From Mastigias papua (Eukaryota > Cnidaria > Scyphozoa > Rhizostomeae > Mastigiidae), in NCBI GenBank assembly GCA_964019165.1, contig OZ025267.1:8188148-8252147 (forward strand): a stretch of 64,000 nt of DNA. The letters run 5' to 3'. Made by a program: the position numbers and the translations under genes. The notes under the pieces are model-generated. The model was not told the DNA's origin. It did no database searches and saw only the letters and a list, made by a program, of their open reading frames with translations. Below, piece by piece: positions 1-11,650 of the stretch (position 1 is its first letter; each line of letters begins with the position of its first letter).

Positions 1-363
1 ACACTGCTTCAGCATACCCTCTTGAATTCCTCGCAATACGACAGTAGTTATATGGTTGGGCCCCTCTATATTTAAGCTATATCAATGGCTCATTATAAGC
101 AGAATGACTTTTCTATCTGCTTTAGAGCCTATTCTATATTCTGTTACTGTTCTACCCCGTTGTATTTATTTTCACGTTGCTCTAGCGCCCTCTTCTCTAT
201 CCTGGAGCTGATCTAGCATTCCTTTATCTCCCCAGCCCCCCTTGTCAGGACGCTTCTAGCCAGCAGAGCAGAGCTTAGACAAAATCTGCAGAGCTTGAAT
301 AGATAGCGAGTGTTGCATTTCAATATGGAACAACCTGGTACAAGTAAAAGCCTGCTTTATACA

Positions 364-460
364 CAGGCCCGTAGCCAAGGGGGGCCTGGGGAGGCAAGGC
401 CCCCCTGGACTTGAGAAATTTATCTCTGTGCCCCCCTACAGAAATGAATCTTATATATAC

Positions 461-558
<98 letters not shown>

Positions 559-597
559 TGTATATATATATATATATATATAAATTTTAATTTTCTC

Positions 598-666
<69 letters not shown>

Positions 667-709
667 TTGGCTGTGCCCCCCTTGCGAATTCAAGCTGGCT
701 ACGGGCCTG
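364..709. mobile_element. hAT-type miniature inverted-repeat element (MITE), copy 1
   Basis: The ends form a perfect 13-bp terminal inverted repeat, CAGGCCCGTAGCC at the left and its reverse complement at the right. The 8 bp outside each end match at 7 of 8 positions (tttataca and cttataca), as expected for a hAT target-site duplication. There is no coding capacity, so a hAT transposase supplied from elsewhere would have had to move it. The middle is mostly (AT)n, plus a short piece (about 583-600) that also occurs in the SINE body near 44884. A shorter relative lies at 38844-38992. The assignment to hAT rests on TIR sequence and TSD length only. Confidence 0.75.
465..659. repeat. (AT)n microsatellite inside MITE copy 1
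   Basis: Two long AT dinucleotide runs (about 467-582 and 600-659) are separated by a short unique segment related to the SINE body seen near 44884. Confidence 0.9.
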
Positions 710-719
710 CTTATACAGC

Positions 720-1931
720 TGTGCCCTCATCTTCTACGCTCAATGAATGCAGATAGTGAGGACCCAGAGGTATGAGTAGGACTTTAATTCCTTTAGAGTA
801 ATTTCATCTACCAAACAAGCTGCCTGTCGATAACCGCCATTAAAGACATAAATATGATTATATAAAGTAGCATAACATAACATAATTATGTAAAAAGCTT
901 CTGTGATTATATGTTTGTTGAAAAACATTTGAAGAAATAACTGTTTTATCGGGGGGTGTATCACCATAGAACAGTGTGCGATACTTTGTGATTTTTGTGC
1001 CATTTTTGTGTTTGTTTTTATGATTGTCCGTTATTTTATTAGCTTGTCCCCCACCCCTCACCAATTTGTGTAAGATGAGGTAATTTTATTAGTAATCCTT
1101 GTAAAAGCTTTAACAACAATTGTAACTAAGCCGAAGTAACAATTTGCAATTTAAAAACTGACATATAAAGATATTAAAAATTTATGCATTTTGAAACTGT
1201 AACTTATACAGTTGGCTTCTCCCCGAGCTTCCAACGCACATTTATGCGCTGCGGGGCAGCATTGTTGCAGAAAGTGAAGGTGGTGCCAAAATCCTGCGCG
1301 AATGCGACAAAGGTCGGAAACTGAGCTTCGACCGAGGAAAACAAATCATGACGTAGCGATAGCAAAATCAGTTTTTCAATACGTGCGTGTAGCTTTTGCT
1401 TACGATTTACACTTGTATATGCAAAGACATGTCTCTGTACCATAGGACATTGTAGCTTTGTATAAAGAAGAAGCGGTAGGGCCTAAGTTTTTTTAAACTA
1501 TATTTGTGCTCAGCTTTCTTTAAGTACTGCTGTTCCGTTTTAATATAAAGATCTTCAATTTTTGAGAACATTATTATGATGCAGCATGCTGGCAAACAGT
1601 AAAGAAGGTGGTTGTCGATGCGATACCTATTTCATGCAGCTGCTACATTATAGTCTTCAAATTGACTGATATGTTTTTAGTAATGGGGGCGCTCCCTCCA
1701 CGATTAGTTTATCTATAGACGGAGCTCCTCCTTTAAGAAAATTCTTCTTCAATGCAAATTTCCAATGCTATTATGTAATCTGTTAGTATTCTTGTATTTC
1801 TGTTCCATTCTCTGTGTAACTAGTCATATTTTATATTCATACATTTTTGATAATTTTTTCTGTGACTTTTGTAAGTATGTAGGGGATTTTCAAAAATTCG
1901 TCTTGTACTGAAATTGCAACTAGTTAAATTG
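720..1931. other. Intergenic, no gene recognised
   Basis: AT-rich sequence. A 79-codon open frame on the minus strand (1204-1443) is slightly richer in GC than its surroundings, but I recognise no family and see no exon boundaries that I trust. Confidence 0.5.
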
Positions 1932-2115
<184 letters not shown>

Positions 2116-2286
2116 TATATGATGTTGAAACTGTTATTGATAAATCTGTGTTTTTCTCATTGATATTTACAATGTCCAAAGTTAGCAACTAGTGCCAAAG
2201 CAAGTTGTTTCTTTTGACACTTTACCTGGAATGTCATGTTTACATGTTAACTTTTGTAAATTCATTCAGGTACTATTGAAAGTAAA

Positions 2287-5200
2287 ATGACAGCTTCAAG
2301 AAGTACTAATGGGCAATCAAAGAGCTCAGTCACAAGCTTATCTGTAAGAACATTCAAAGTTGTTGTCATTGGGGACATGTCAGTTGGAAAGACTTGTCTT
2401 TTATGTCGATTATGTGGTGGAAAGTTCCCAGAATACACAGAAACAACAATTGGTGTTGACTTCTTAGAGCGGTCTTTGGAAGTTGAAGATGAAACAGTAA
2501 AGGTATAGCACATTTAGTTTTCTGTTTTTTGTGCTAGTATCCTACCATATTATGAGGAAATTCTATCACTAAACATTTTGCTATGGGGATAGTACATGGA
2601 ACCCTTGAGACATTTCCTGACCATGCCCTTTGTGTGATGCCAGGTTGCACAAAACTAATAGAATAATTAGTGATTGGTGATTTTACTTGACATGTCATAT
2701 CTCAATCAAGGCAAGTTTTGATGCAAGAGGTCATATGAATTCACTTTTGAAGAGTTAAGTGGTTTCATCACTGCACAACACCATTTTATCATTTCACAAA
2801 TTAGTTATTAATGCACACTAATATCAAGTATAGCCTGATTGCATGTTGACAAATGCTTGGGTCTGTGAAGAGCCACCTAAAACAGTATATTGACTATGTA
2901 TGAAATACTTAGGAGTATATGCAGCAGTGTTTTTCAGACAAGGTTGCATACAGGGGCAAAACTAGTAGGGGTTTAGGGAGTGTAGCACCCACACCAATTG
3001 TCAAAAATAGTCAGTTTTTTGGGGAAATTGTTTTGGCTACCCACATTTTTGTTAAGCAATTCTGGAGAATTTCATGTAACTCACTCTTTGATTGCTGCTT
3101 TTTGCACAGAATATTATCAGGGTTCGTAGAGTCAGGGAAAATCAGGTGAAAATGGAAGTTTTTGGGAATTGCAGGGAAATTCAGGGAAAATTAGAGTACT
3201 TCTCTATGTCTTGGAAGAATATTTGTTTTCCAGACTAAATCAGAATGTATCCACTCCTCTGATAAATGTTTGGTACTTGTTCAGGTGGTTGGTAAATCAT
3301 AGCAACTGTATAGTATCTGTCAGATGGTCTGCTTATTAGCATGGCAATTATCATGTATCATCATCATCATCTTGTGCCATCTGCTCCCAGCAGGTTGGCT
3401 GTTATGGACCTCCATTCTTGTCTGTTCTCCGCAGCTCTCACGCATTCACCATAAGTCTTTCCTGTCCAGTCCTTGATGTTAGTTGCCCATGTAATTCTTG
3501 GCCTTCCTTTTCCCCTTTTTCCGTTTATTTTTTTTTTAATTATCATGTATAGTTAGCATAAAAAAGAATCCCATTTCTCTATAGTGTAAAAAACTGTACT
3601 GATCTTCTTCTTCTCCCAGCTTTACTCCCAACCATATGGGGTCACAGGTGCAGATTGCTCTTCTCCACACCTTCCTATTTCTTGCTTCCTCCCCTCTATG
3701 CCACATCACCTCCATATCATTCCATATACAATCTCTCCATCTCTGTTTTGATCTTCTTCTTCTTTGCCTGACCACCATCATTCTTGGGAGCAAAATAATA
3801 GCAAGAGCATATCATACTAGATATGAAGACCTGCATTTGTGTACCCTCCCACTGTCAGTTGTCAAGAGACACCACAGCTCATTGTTATATTAATTAAGTT
3901 AAATTAAAATTCTGTTAAATTAATTTTGTTATTTGATTGAGTTTTAATATCCATAGACTAGTGGACTGGACTGCTCCAGAGTTTATGTCCTGCTTGATTT
4001 TTGGGAAAAACAGAGAAAATGTGCAAAAGTATATGAAAAATTTGGGACTTTTTTGCTCAAAAGCTGTATGAAAGCTGATTATTAAGTTTTCGAAAATACA
4101 CAGAATTAAGTGTTTCACAATGTATGGCCCCATCTTTTTGGCATCTGTATGTCACACTCCTTTAATGACAACAATTAAGTTTTACCCTTGAATACATATA
4201 ATGTCTAAGGGCATTCTTCTGGAAAGTTTTTAGAAAACTGGGCCAGAGATCTTACGCTCGAAAGAAGCTGCATTGTGCTTTGTTAAGGATTAGATGCATG
4301 TCTGTAGCAGAGTTGTGTTTATTGAATTGTTCTCTGTTGACAGGATTTTGTTCATATACATGGTGGGTAGCTTCAGGTTTTCCTTGGCATTCATCTTATA
4401 GTTTTGTTAAAGTATTCTTTGTCCCAACAGAACCAAAAGACATCTTCTTGAGTATTGAAGGCACATGGTCAGCTGGAGATTTATTCAATGGAAACCTGAC
4501 CTGTTGCTAGTTTTGTGGCCCATAGTGAAATAAATTAATGTTCCTTATTTCTCTTGCTATCATATGGGCAACCATGTATTGTGAATGGGTCCATTGGCCA
4601 TTTGATTAAATTTTCTCTGTAGGGCCTTCTTTTATGTCCCATCAGTTTGGAAACAGCTGTTGTAGGAGAGCTCTGTACAGTTATCAACAGAAATAGATAT
4701 GTATAGGATGATTGATGTTAGATAAAGTGAGGAAGAGCCTTTCAACAGTTATGTGTATAATCAGATTTAGAAGTAAGAACGGACTTTGTTCATTCAACTA
4801 GACAGTTAGTTAGAGGTCCAAAACTCTCCATCTTGAATTACTAACCCTTTGCCTCCATTTTGTTGAAGAGTTACTCTCAAGTCCTGAGAGAGGGAAAGCT
4901 GCTTTCAAATTTATGTTGTTCCATGGTTGTCTAGCAGGGCGCCATCCTGACAATGTAAGGAAGGGAGCCACCAGTAGAATGAATTACCACCAACAACACG
5001 GAGTTCAGATAAGTGAAGTACGATAAGCAGAGATGCACCCTTTTTTGTGTAGACAGGATTGTGTTTTCCCTGGTGAGAAGTGAATGAGCCCTTATTGGTC
5101 AATTCAATGAGGTAGCCAGACGCTCCATTTCTCTCTTTACGTTTAGGGCCTGCATGTGTTCGTTTATATTTCCATTTTGGTTGTTTGTGCGATGTTTGAT

Positions 5201-6318
5201 ATCAATGGTTCGCAAACTTTTCAAATTATGTTCCATGGCGTTCCCCTATAGAATATATTTTCGAATCATGGTTTCCCTGGAGGGATAAATTGATACTATG
5301 ATTAATATTCTTTCACGGAGAGCAAACATAAATGGAAATACAGGTTAATATAATAAGGAACAAGCGAAAGCAACCTGTCGAGGTTACCTGAAACCCTTTT
5401 CGGTCCACCTGGTACCTTCGCAGTCCCCTCGGGGACCGCGGACCCCAGTTTGGAAGCCACTGTCTTATACTTCTATGAGTTTCAGACGACAAAGTACATT
5501 CACTGAACTTGTTTCGGATTTTTTCCCACTATTGTATAGTTTTAAAGCTTGACAAGTTAATCACTTTACAATCTGTAGTTGTCTATTGCTGAGCACACAT
5601 TCTCCCATCGCAATGCATCTACAGTACATTTGATCGAATTTTTCCAGATGTTCTGCTTTGTAATAGTTATACTGTTCACATGATTTGAACTGTTTTATCT
5701 AGGATGTCTGTGTTTTGTGGAATAAATCGCTTCTACATTGACTCTTAAATCGTTTATTTATCTGCCATTTTATCGCAGCTTCAGCTTTGGGACACGGCAG
5801 GGCAAGAGAGGTTCAGACACAGTATGGTGCCTCATTATTATAGAAACATTGATGCTGCTGTGTTTGTGTTTGATGTAACTCGTCGAACTTCATTTGATAA
5901 CATTCCGAGGTGGATTGAAGAACTTCATGCGTTTAGCAGTAGGAGTAAAACCATCCCACAAATTATCATCGGCAACAAATGTGATCTGCATGCCGACAGG
6001 CAAGTCAGATCAAGTGAAATTAAGAACATTGCTAATCACTACGGACTGCCTTATTGGGAAACATCGGCTAAGAGTGATTTAGAGAAGGATACAGTCGAAG
6101 TTATCTTCAAAAGCATTGCTGAAAGCCTAAAGTTGAAGACCCCGTTAATGGGTTTTCCACCAGAGCATTCGACTAAAATTAATTTGCATGCCAAGGCAGG
6201 AATGACCATGGGTCAAAGTATTGCGGCATCGAGCAATTCGAATTCACAGAGTATGAGTGAAAGTGATCGTAGCCGGTATGGCAAAAGACCTATGAAGAAT
6301 CGTTGCTGTAGTACATAG
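2287..6318 (+). CDS. Rab33-like small GTPase (two coding exons)
   Basis: Coding exons are 2287-2502 and 5779-6318, joined in phase 0 through a GTATAG donor and a TATCGCAG acceptor, giving about 251 residues. All Ras-type motifs are present: P-loop GDMSVGKT (29-36), switch I threonine in TTIGVD, WDTAGQE (76-82), NKCD (138-141) and ETSAK (166-170). The C-terminus ends RCCST, with a cysteine pair suitable for geranylgeranylation. The GVDF.ER segment after switch I and the SMV..YYRN stretch resemble Rab33. In animals, Rab33 proteins act at the Golgi and on autophagosome formation through Atg16L; that role is inferred here. A likely acceptor just upstream (near 2268) suggests a 5' noncoding exon. 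AATAAA at about 6452 is a plausible polyadenylation signal. Another divergent Golgi Rab is possible but less likely. Confidence 0.87.
3366..3530 (-). mobile_element. LINE 3' tail fragment A (non-LTR retrotransposon ORF end)
   Basis: Read on the minus strand, this encodes the end of a reverse-transcriptase [12 protein letters not shown], then W-T-G, then [12 protein letters not shown], then a stop. The GRPR.TW..W and (A).DR..WR pattern is typical of the C-terminal tail of several LINE clades. After the stop comes a short (TGA)n run, a common LINE 3' tail. The copy is 5'-truncated and sits in the Rab33-like intron. Confidence 0.7.
3600..3793 (-). mobile_element. LINE 3' tail fragment B
   Basis: The minus-strand frame reads [12 protein letters not shown], then a DCI..DM motif, then [13 protein letters not shown], then [15 protein letters not shown]. 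The W.D(C)I..DM, RR.WRR and (A/C)DP.W pattern is the C-terminal end of a LINE ORF2. It is a different family from the neighbouring fragment, in the same orientation, and no upstream reverse-transcriptase domain remains. Confidence 0.65.
3800..5202. other. Rab33-like intron sequence, no further feature
   Basis: AT-rich intron. Short open frames here show no family motif and have no supported splice boundaries. Confidence 0.5.
5203..5462. mobile_element. hAT-type MITE in the Rab33-like intron
   Basis: The ends are imperfect inverted repeats. The left reads CAATGGTTCGCAAACT; the reverse complement of the right end reads CAGTGGCTTCCAAACT (12 of 16 match). This resembles the widespread hAT terminus CAGTGGTTCCCAAACT. 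The right subterminal part holds a GC-rich GGGGACCGCGGACC stretch. Flanking 8-mers match at only 5 of 8, so the insertion is old or the ends are slightly misplaced. A degraded relative of the right end lies at 28380-28453. Confidence 0.6.
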
Positions 6319-6956
6319 TTTGGGCCTTACCAGTTACGTAGAGTTAGTTTGTATACGCTGTTACACCAGCAGATGATTCACTTCTGTGGGGGCCCAACAT
6401 GTGGAAATGTGATTACATTTAGCCAACATAAATAAGAAGTCCCCTTAAAGAAATAAAACAGGCTGAAATACAAAACAGTTAGGCCCTGGCCAATAGTGTT
6501 GATTTTCCTAGTTGCTTACGTAGTCACAATCATCGACTTTGCTACACTGTATCATGAACCGTGTTCACACAATCCAACATTTCACCAGTCTTTTATCCAG
6601 CATTTAGTCAATACCCTTTGGATCAACGATGGGATGGACATTGGAAGGGTCCTACAAAAGTGAGAGGCAATCTTTGCTATATTGGGGTGTATCCTCGTAC
6701 GCATACACGAATTGAACATTTTCCATCTCTGACCCCACGACTACCTTCTATTATAGCGGATCCATATCGCACTAGCCCTATTTTTGCCCCTAGTTTGAAT
6801 ATCGATCATCATCCACCATTATCATTACTTCTGTTCATTCATTCATTGCATAATTTTGTACCATTTGATAGCCTGGCTTTTAATCATTTGTACACACTCT
6901 TGCAAAGTTCCATAAGTTTCACATGAGCAAAACCTCCATTCTGAATATCCTAGCCA

Positions 6957-6989
6957 GCTGGTCTGGTCTGGTCTGGTCTGGTCTGGTCT
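6957..6989. repeat. (TCTGG)n pentanucleotide repeat
   Basis: About six tandem TCTGG units. Confidence 0.85.
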
Positions 6990-9900
6990 CTTTCAGTTTT
7001 CAAATCTAGCAGTTTTAGGCCTTGAAATATGCTGTAGAGCAACAGATTACTCCTGGAGGGCATGTATTCATGATATTTGCTTGGTGTGCTAAGGCAAGAC
7101 AATGACGTAACTAGTGAAACATTTACGCATGCACTTATTTCCTTCTCAGCAGAACCTTGTCGCCCTTCCAAGGATCTCGCCGCACTGGGATGCCTGTAGC
7201 TCTTGTTTCGTATACATTAGTTTCTTATAAAGAGTGAATTTATTCAAAAACTACGTTCCTTTGAAGACTTTAGCTCCGTACTGCAATCCCTTCAATGTCC
7301 TTCTCCTAGTACTTATACTACTGAATGCTTCGATGGGGGTTCGCAAGAAATTTGACGTCGTCAAGATGCAGAAAAGTTTCATGATTTGCTGTCTTTTCAC
7401 ACGTAGATATCTTCGTAGTAGACATTAGTATCCTGTAATTTTTAGGAAAGGTGATTTAGCGATACTTGTTAAGTCTACAAGCATAGATTGAGTGGGAACT
7501 TATACTTTTCATCTACCTATTTAGGTTTTCCCAACCACCTTTATTCCTCCATCCATTTTTCAGCGGGATTAAAATTTTGCAACGGCTCTTTTTCTGTAGC
7601 CAAGTGTGACGGAAGCAAAGACTTGTGAGGCGGCTGTAAGATCCAGTACAATTTTTGTGTAGAGGATCCTAGAGAATTTTTCGTGACTATTGAAGACCAT
7701 CTTTTTGAGTTTGTGCATTTGAAAAAAGACCAGGCTATCAAAGTGTTAATTGTTGATTATTGTTGTAAATGTTCCATAACTTTTGGACTTAGTGTTTAAT
7801 GGTCCTAGTACAGCTTAATAATACTTGACCTTAAGAACTTTTCCTATAACTAGTGTGTGTCTCCAACGCACGACTTCGCACCGTCATGAAGGCTACTGAG
7901 GGGGCAGAATATGTGGACATGTCTTTACATTAGTAGTAAGCACCCTGAAGATTTTGTGGGCATAGTCCAGCATCAGAAACAATCCAGGATCTTATAATAA
8001 TTTGTAATTACGCACGCTTTTGTAAAAAAGTTTTTTGCCCAGTTTTAAACTGTCTTAATTTTTCATGAGTTCATTATCAGAAGTATTGGCCTTTCTGAAC
8101 TTTTTTGAAAGTCAAGCACTAGCTTCTTTCAAGCCTACTTCTAATTAGAAAATCTTCTATTGATCATGTTTTAAATTGTGTTTGAAGGAATTATTGTCCG
8201 TTCTTTCAGGATAGGTTATATTTCCATAGAACATTAGCCGAAGATCAGTGCAATGTGCTAAGAATATATTTAGGGGAAATCGTAAGAAGCCAGTGCAATC
8301 CTCTTTTTTCAGTTACCCTAGCATTGACTTTTGCGGTGCGTCCACAATTCTATTCTTATAGGAAAGGCATCATTCTATATATACGTTTTTTATGAGAAAC
8401 TGTTTCCCCAGTACTGAAACTTTCTTAGCTTGTTCATGATTTCAGTATTGAAGCTTTCTTAAGACTTTCTTCGCGAGAATAGTAGAGTTTGCATACTAGC
8501 TAATTGTTACACAGACAGATTGGCATTACAAAAACATATCACTCTAATTCATAGGTTACCACAAGAAATCTATACAAATTAAGTAAAAGCGATTATTGTC
8601 TTGCTTGAATACTTGAATTTTAAACGTATATGACTTACCGACTTTCTTAGGTCTCAAAACCCAGTGCTGAACTTTGTTCTTTGTTAACTTTTTGAGCAGT
8701 CGAGTACTACTTTCTTATAAGCCACTTTCTCATAAAAAGACGTGTATATATCATGTGTAGGGTTCGATTAATTATCGTTAATTGGGGGTAGCTACTATAG
8801 AAGACTTTCTGATTTTATCTATATTGTGTTTGATTGCGCTGAGAGAGGTTAGTCTTGGTAAGCAGTGGCAATAGCTGTAGATCAGTGTTACACATGTAAT
8901 AGTGTCATTAAGTGTAGTATGCGGTAGGGCTGTCTAGAGTAGTTTTCATTTAGTAATTGCTAGTTGGGTAATTAGATATCGGTACTACAGTTTTTATATT
9001 CATTTTCATAGAGTTTTTGTATAATGGTTTGATGTAAATTTCTAATTGATCAAATTTCAAAATGAGGTAGAAAATATTTAAATTTAAGAACAGTTATTCT
9101 TTCATCATATGATACCACTGTCCTTGAGTTAGAAATTCCTCATTAAGAAACTCATATCAGCCAAATGAAAAGTAAGCAGTATTATTTGACCTCGTGCATC
9201 AATAATGTACACCAATTTCACATCAACACAATCTCATGATAACTTATTTCTAGGAGTATTCGCCTTGTGGTTTTTCCAGCAATATCAAAGGCTTCTAGTA
9301 GATCCGCCATTCTAGTTTCGTAGTGTTTGCTCTCATAGCATGTATTCTCGAATTAGCCTTATAAGAGCTTGTTTGTTCCTGATGTCTTTGGTGAGAGCTT
9401 ATATGAGGGGAGTGCTTGGGAGGCTTATGAAATGATTTGGCATATGCAATTTAGAAACTTTTTTCTCCATAATGTTTAAGAGGATTGGTGTAAATATGAG
9501 CATCAATTTATGATTATGTTTTAATCATCTTCTGTGATGGAGGTTATTCAAATGGGGGCCAAGTCGTTCTGTTTTCGCCTACTATTTACACATTTGATAG
9601 CCGTGAGAGGTTCATTGTCTTCGTTCAGCTTAGAAATGAGTCTTTAACAAGAGACTTTGTTTGCTTTCATTAGCTTTAGAACAATATAGAACAATATAAG
9701 AGAACTGAATTCAGTTGCCCTCATGGATTGGATCATCCCTAGAACTGCACGAGTGAACAAATCAAGATTTCTCATTCTTTATTTTGTTGCAAAGAAGAGA
9801 GGTTTTCTCCTGGAAAATCCTAATGACAGATCTAGACTACATGTATATCAATATTTAAGATGGCAGTCATATTCAAGACATGTAAGAAATTTTGACAACT

Positions 9901-10586
9901 GGTATCATTACCACTGGGAAGAATCTTGTATTTTCAGAAAACTATCAGATACGTATGAACATGTTTTGAATTTGAGACTTTCCACCGTGTTATCCTCAAT
10001 GCTTTGAAAGTGGGACACAATGGGTCACCTTTACTATGGGCAACAAGTGTGATATTCATGACTAGTACTGCTGTCCCAAATGCAACCTAGCTAGAGCAAA
10101 CCATTCTGGAGACTTCTGTTGTGACAACTGTAGTGCTTGGTGGCTATGCATATAATTAGTGCAAAATTGGCTATCTTTGGCCAGACTGAAGCTGAAAAAA
10201 CTTTTAAAGTGATTGCAGTTGTTACTGAGATAAAGTATTTTGAGTTATATGTTTGTTACCTTTTGTATTGGGTTTATTAGTAAATGTTTAATTTGTTATT
10301 TCTATATGTTGAAGAATCAAGTGATCTTTATTGGCCATGTAGCAGCAGCATATAGCACTCTTTTTTACCTGAACTGTCGTGCCCCACCATGAATGATGCC
10401 AGAGTACTTCAGACAATATGCATAAAACATTCTCTTTCGCTCAAACTGGCACATTTTCTTTTAAAAGCCTGCTAAAACATATGTCATTTGCACACTTTAT
10501 TTAATGATTTCAATGGATGGTACATTGAGACCAAGGTTACTAACCATTCAACAGAAAAAGATCACTATTTTGACCTGTTGTGCCCC

Positions 10587-10645
10587 CTTCCCCATCCCCA
10601 TCCCCATCCCCATCCCCATCCCCATCCCCATCCCCATCCCCATCC
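10587..10645. repeat. (CCCCAT)n hexanucleotide repeat
   Basis: About nine tandem units of CCCCAT. The open frames across it (Pro-His or Met-Gly repeats) are by-products. Confidence 0.9.
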
Positions 10646-11650
10646 ATTCACTGTTTTCAAAGTTGAAAACACAATTTTCACATAGATTACCTGTTCCTAG
10701 AAGTACCCACAGCCACCCAGCTCTCCAGTTCATTTCAGTAGTTATTTTTTCTGTAAAGTCTCTTGCATTCACGAGTTTATCTTACGTTCTAGTGCTCATT
10801 GCACACAATTTTTTTGCAATCCCAGAGTATTTAAAAAAAGATCCATAACTTTGAAGGCTAAGTTGTAGACGTTACCCCCCCCCCCGGGTCATGAGATCTT
10901 GTAGTATATTTGATATTTTTCTCTAAAAACATTATAATGACTCAGCGTGACAAAGGAGGCTGCTAGTGAAACAAAAATACTGAATCAACTAAGTGCGACT
11001 GGAAAGCGCTAGGTTGTCAGGTTCGAAAGTAGTCCACCATTTCTTCTGTTTGCAGTTGACTATCTCACCTTCGAAGTTGAACTTTCAGCCTCCGCTATTG
11101 ACACCCGCATTCGAAATTTACACCTCGTTTCAATCTGGGAATCTGAAAATGGGAATCCCCTTAAGCAGGTCCAGATCCACTGAATCTGGACTTTCCTCTC
11201 CCGTGTTGACCAATGAGTGTTGACGAACTTCCCTATACAATACAAGGATTATTCCGGATTTGGAAATCCGAACTTCATTCAGTTCTCAAATGTGGTGGAG
11301 TCCCCTTGACGAGAGATTCCGCTTTCGCAGAACCATTGTGGCTGCTCTCAAATCTCTGGGATTAGGTCATCGCTCCATCTGTTCATAACCTTCAGAATAT
11401 GAATCAGATACCATGAATAGCATTGAGTTTCCCGGTATAAATACCTAGTAATCATCAGGACTCTCGCGGAGGATTCATAAGAAGAATTACATGGACATTC
11501 ATGTACACATATTTTTGAATAACAATCGACTGAAAGCTAAAACTTTTTTGTGGAAGGAGAAGACTGTTGGAACTACAGGACAGGGCAAATTAGTCTCTAC
11601 TTTTTAGGTTATATACATCTATAACAAGGTATAATCTTGGCCTTGTTGGC

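Larger units (their letters stand above)
6319..11650. other. Intergenic spacer between the two Rab genes
   Basis: No conserved coding sequence recognised. It contains a short TCTGG repeat, a CCCCAT repeat and a G/C homopolymer near 10876-10886. A 94-codon plus-strand frame at 9723-10007 has no family signature. The last kilobase probably holds the Rab30-like promoter and 5' UTR, but I cannot place it. Confidence 0.5.

Noticed and set aside
1204..1443. 79-codon minus-strand frame with slightly higher GC
   Set aside because: Composition looks protein-like, but there is no family match and no splice sites that I can support. Left as unexplained.
3121..3200. CAGGGAAAATTCAGGGAAA-type repeat phrase
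   Set aside because: Looks like a dispersed repeat word, but no element boundaries could be defined.
9723..10007. 94-codon plus-strand frame
   Set aside because: No recognisable motif, no neighbouring exons and ordinary spacer composition.
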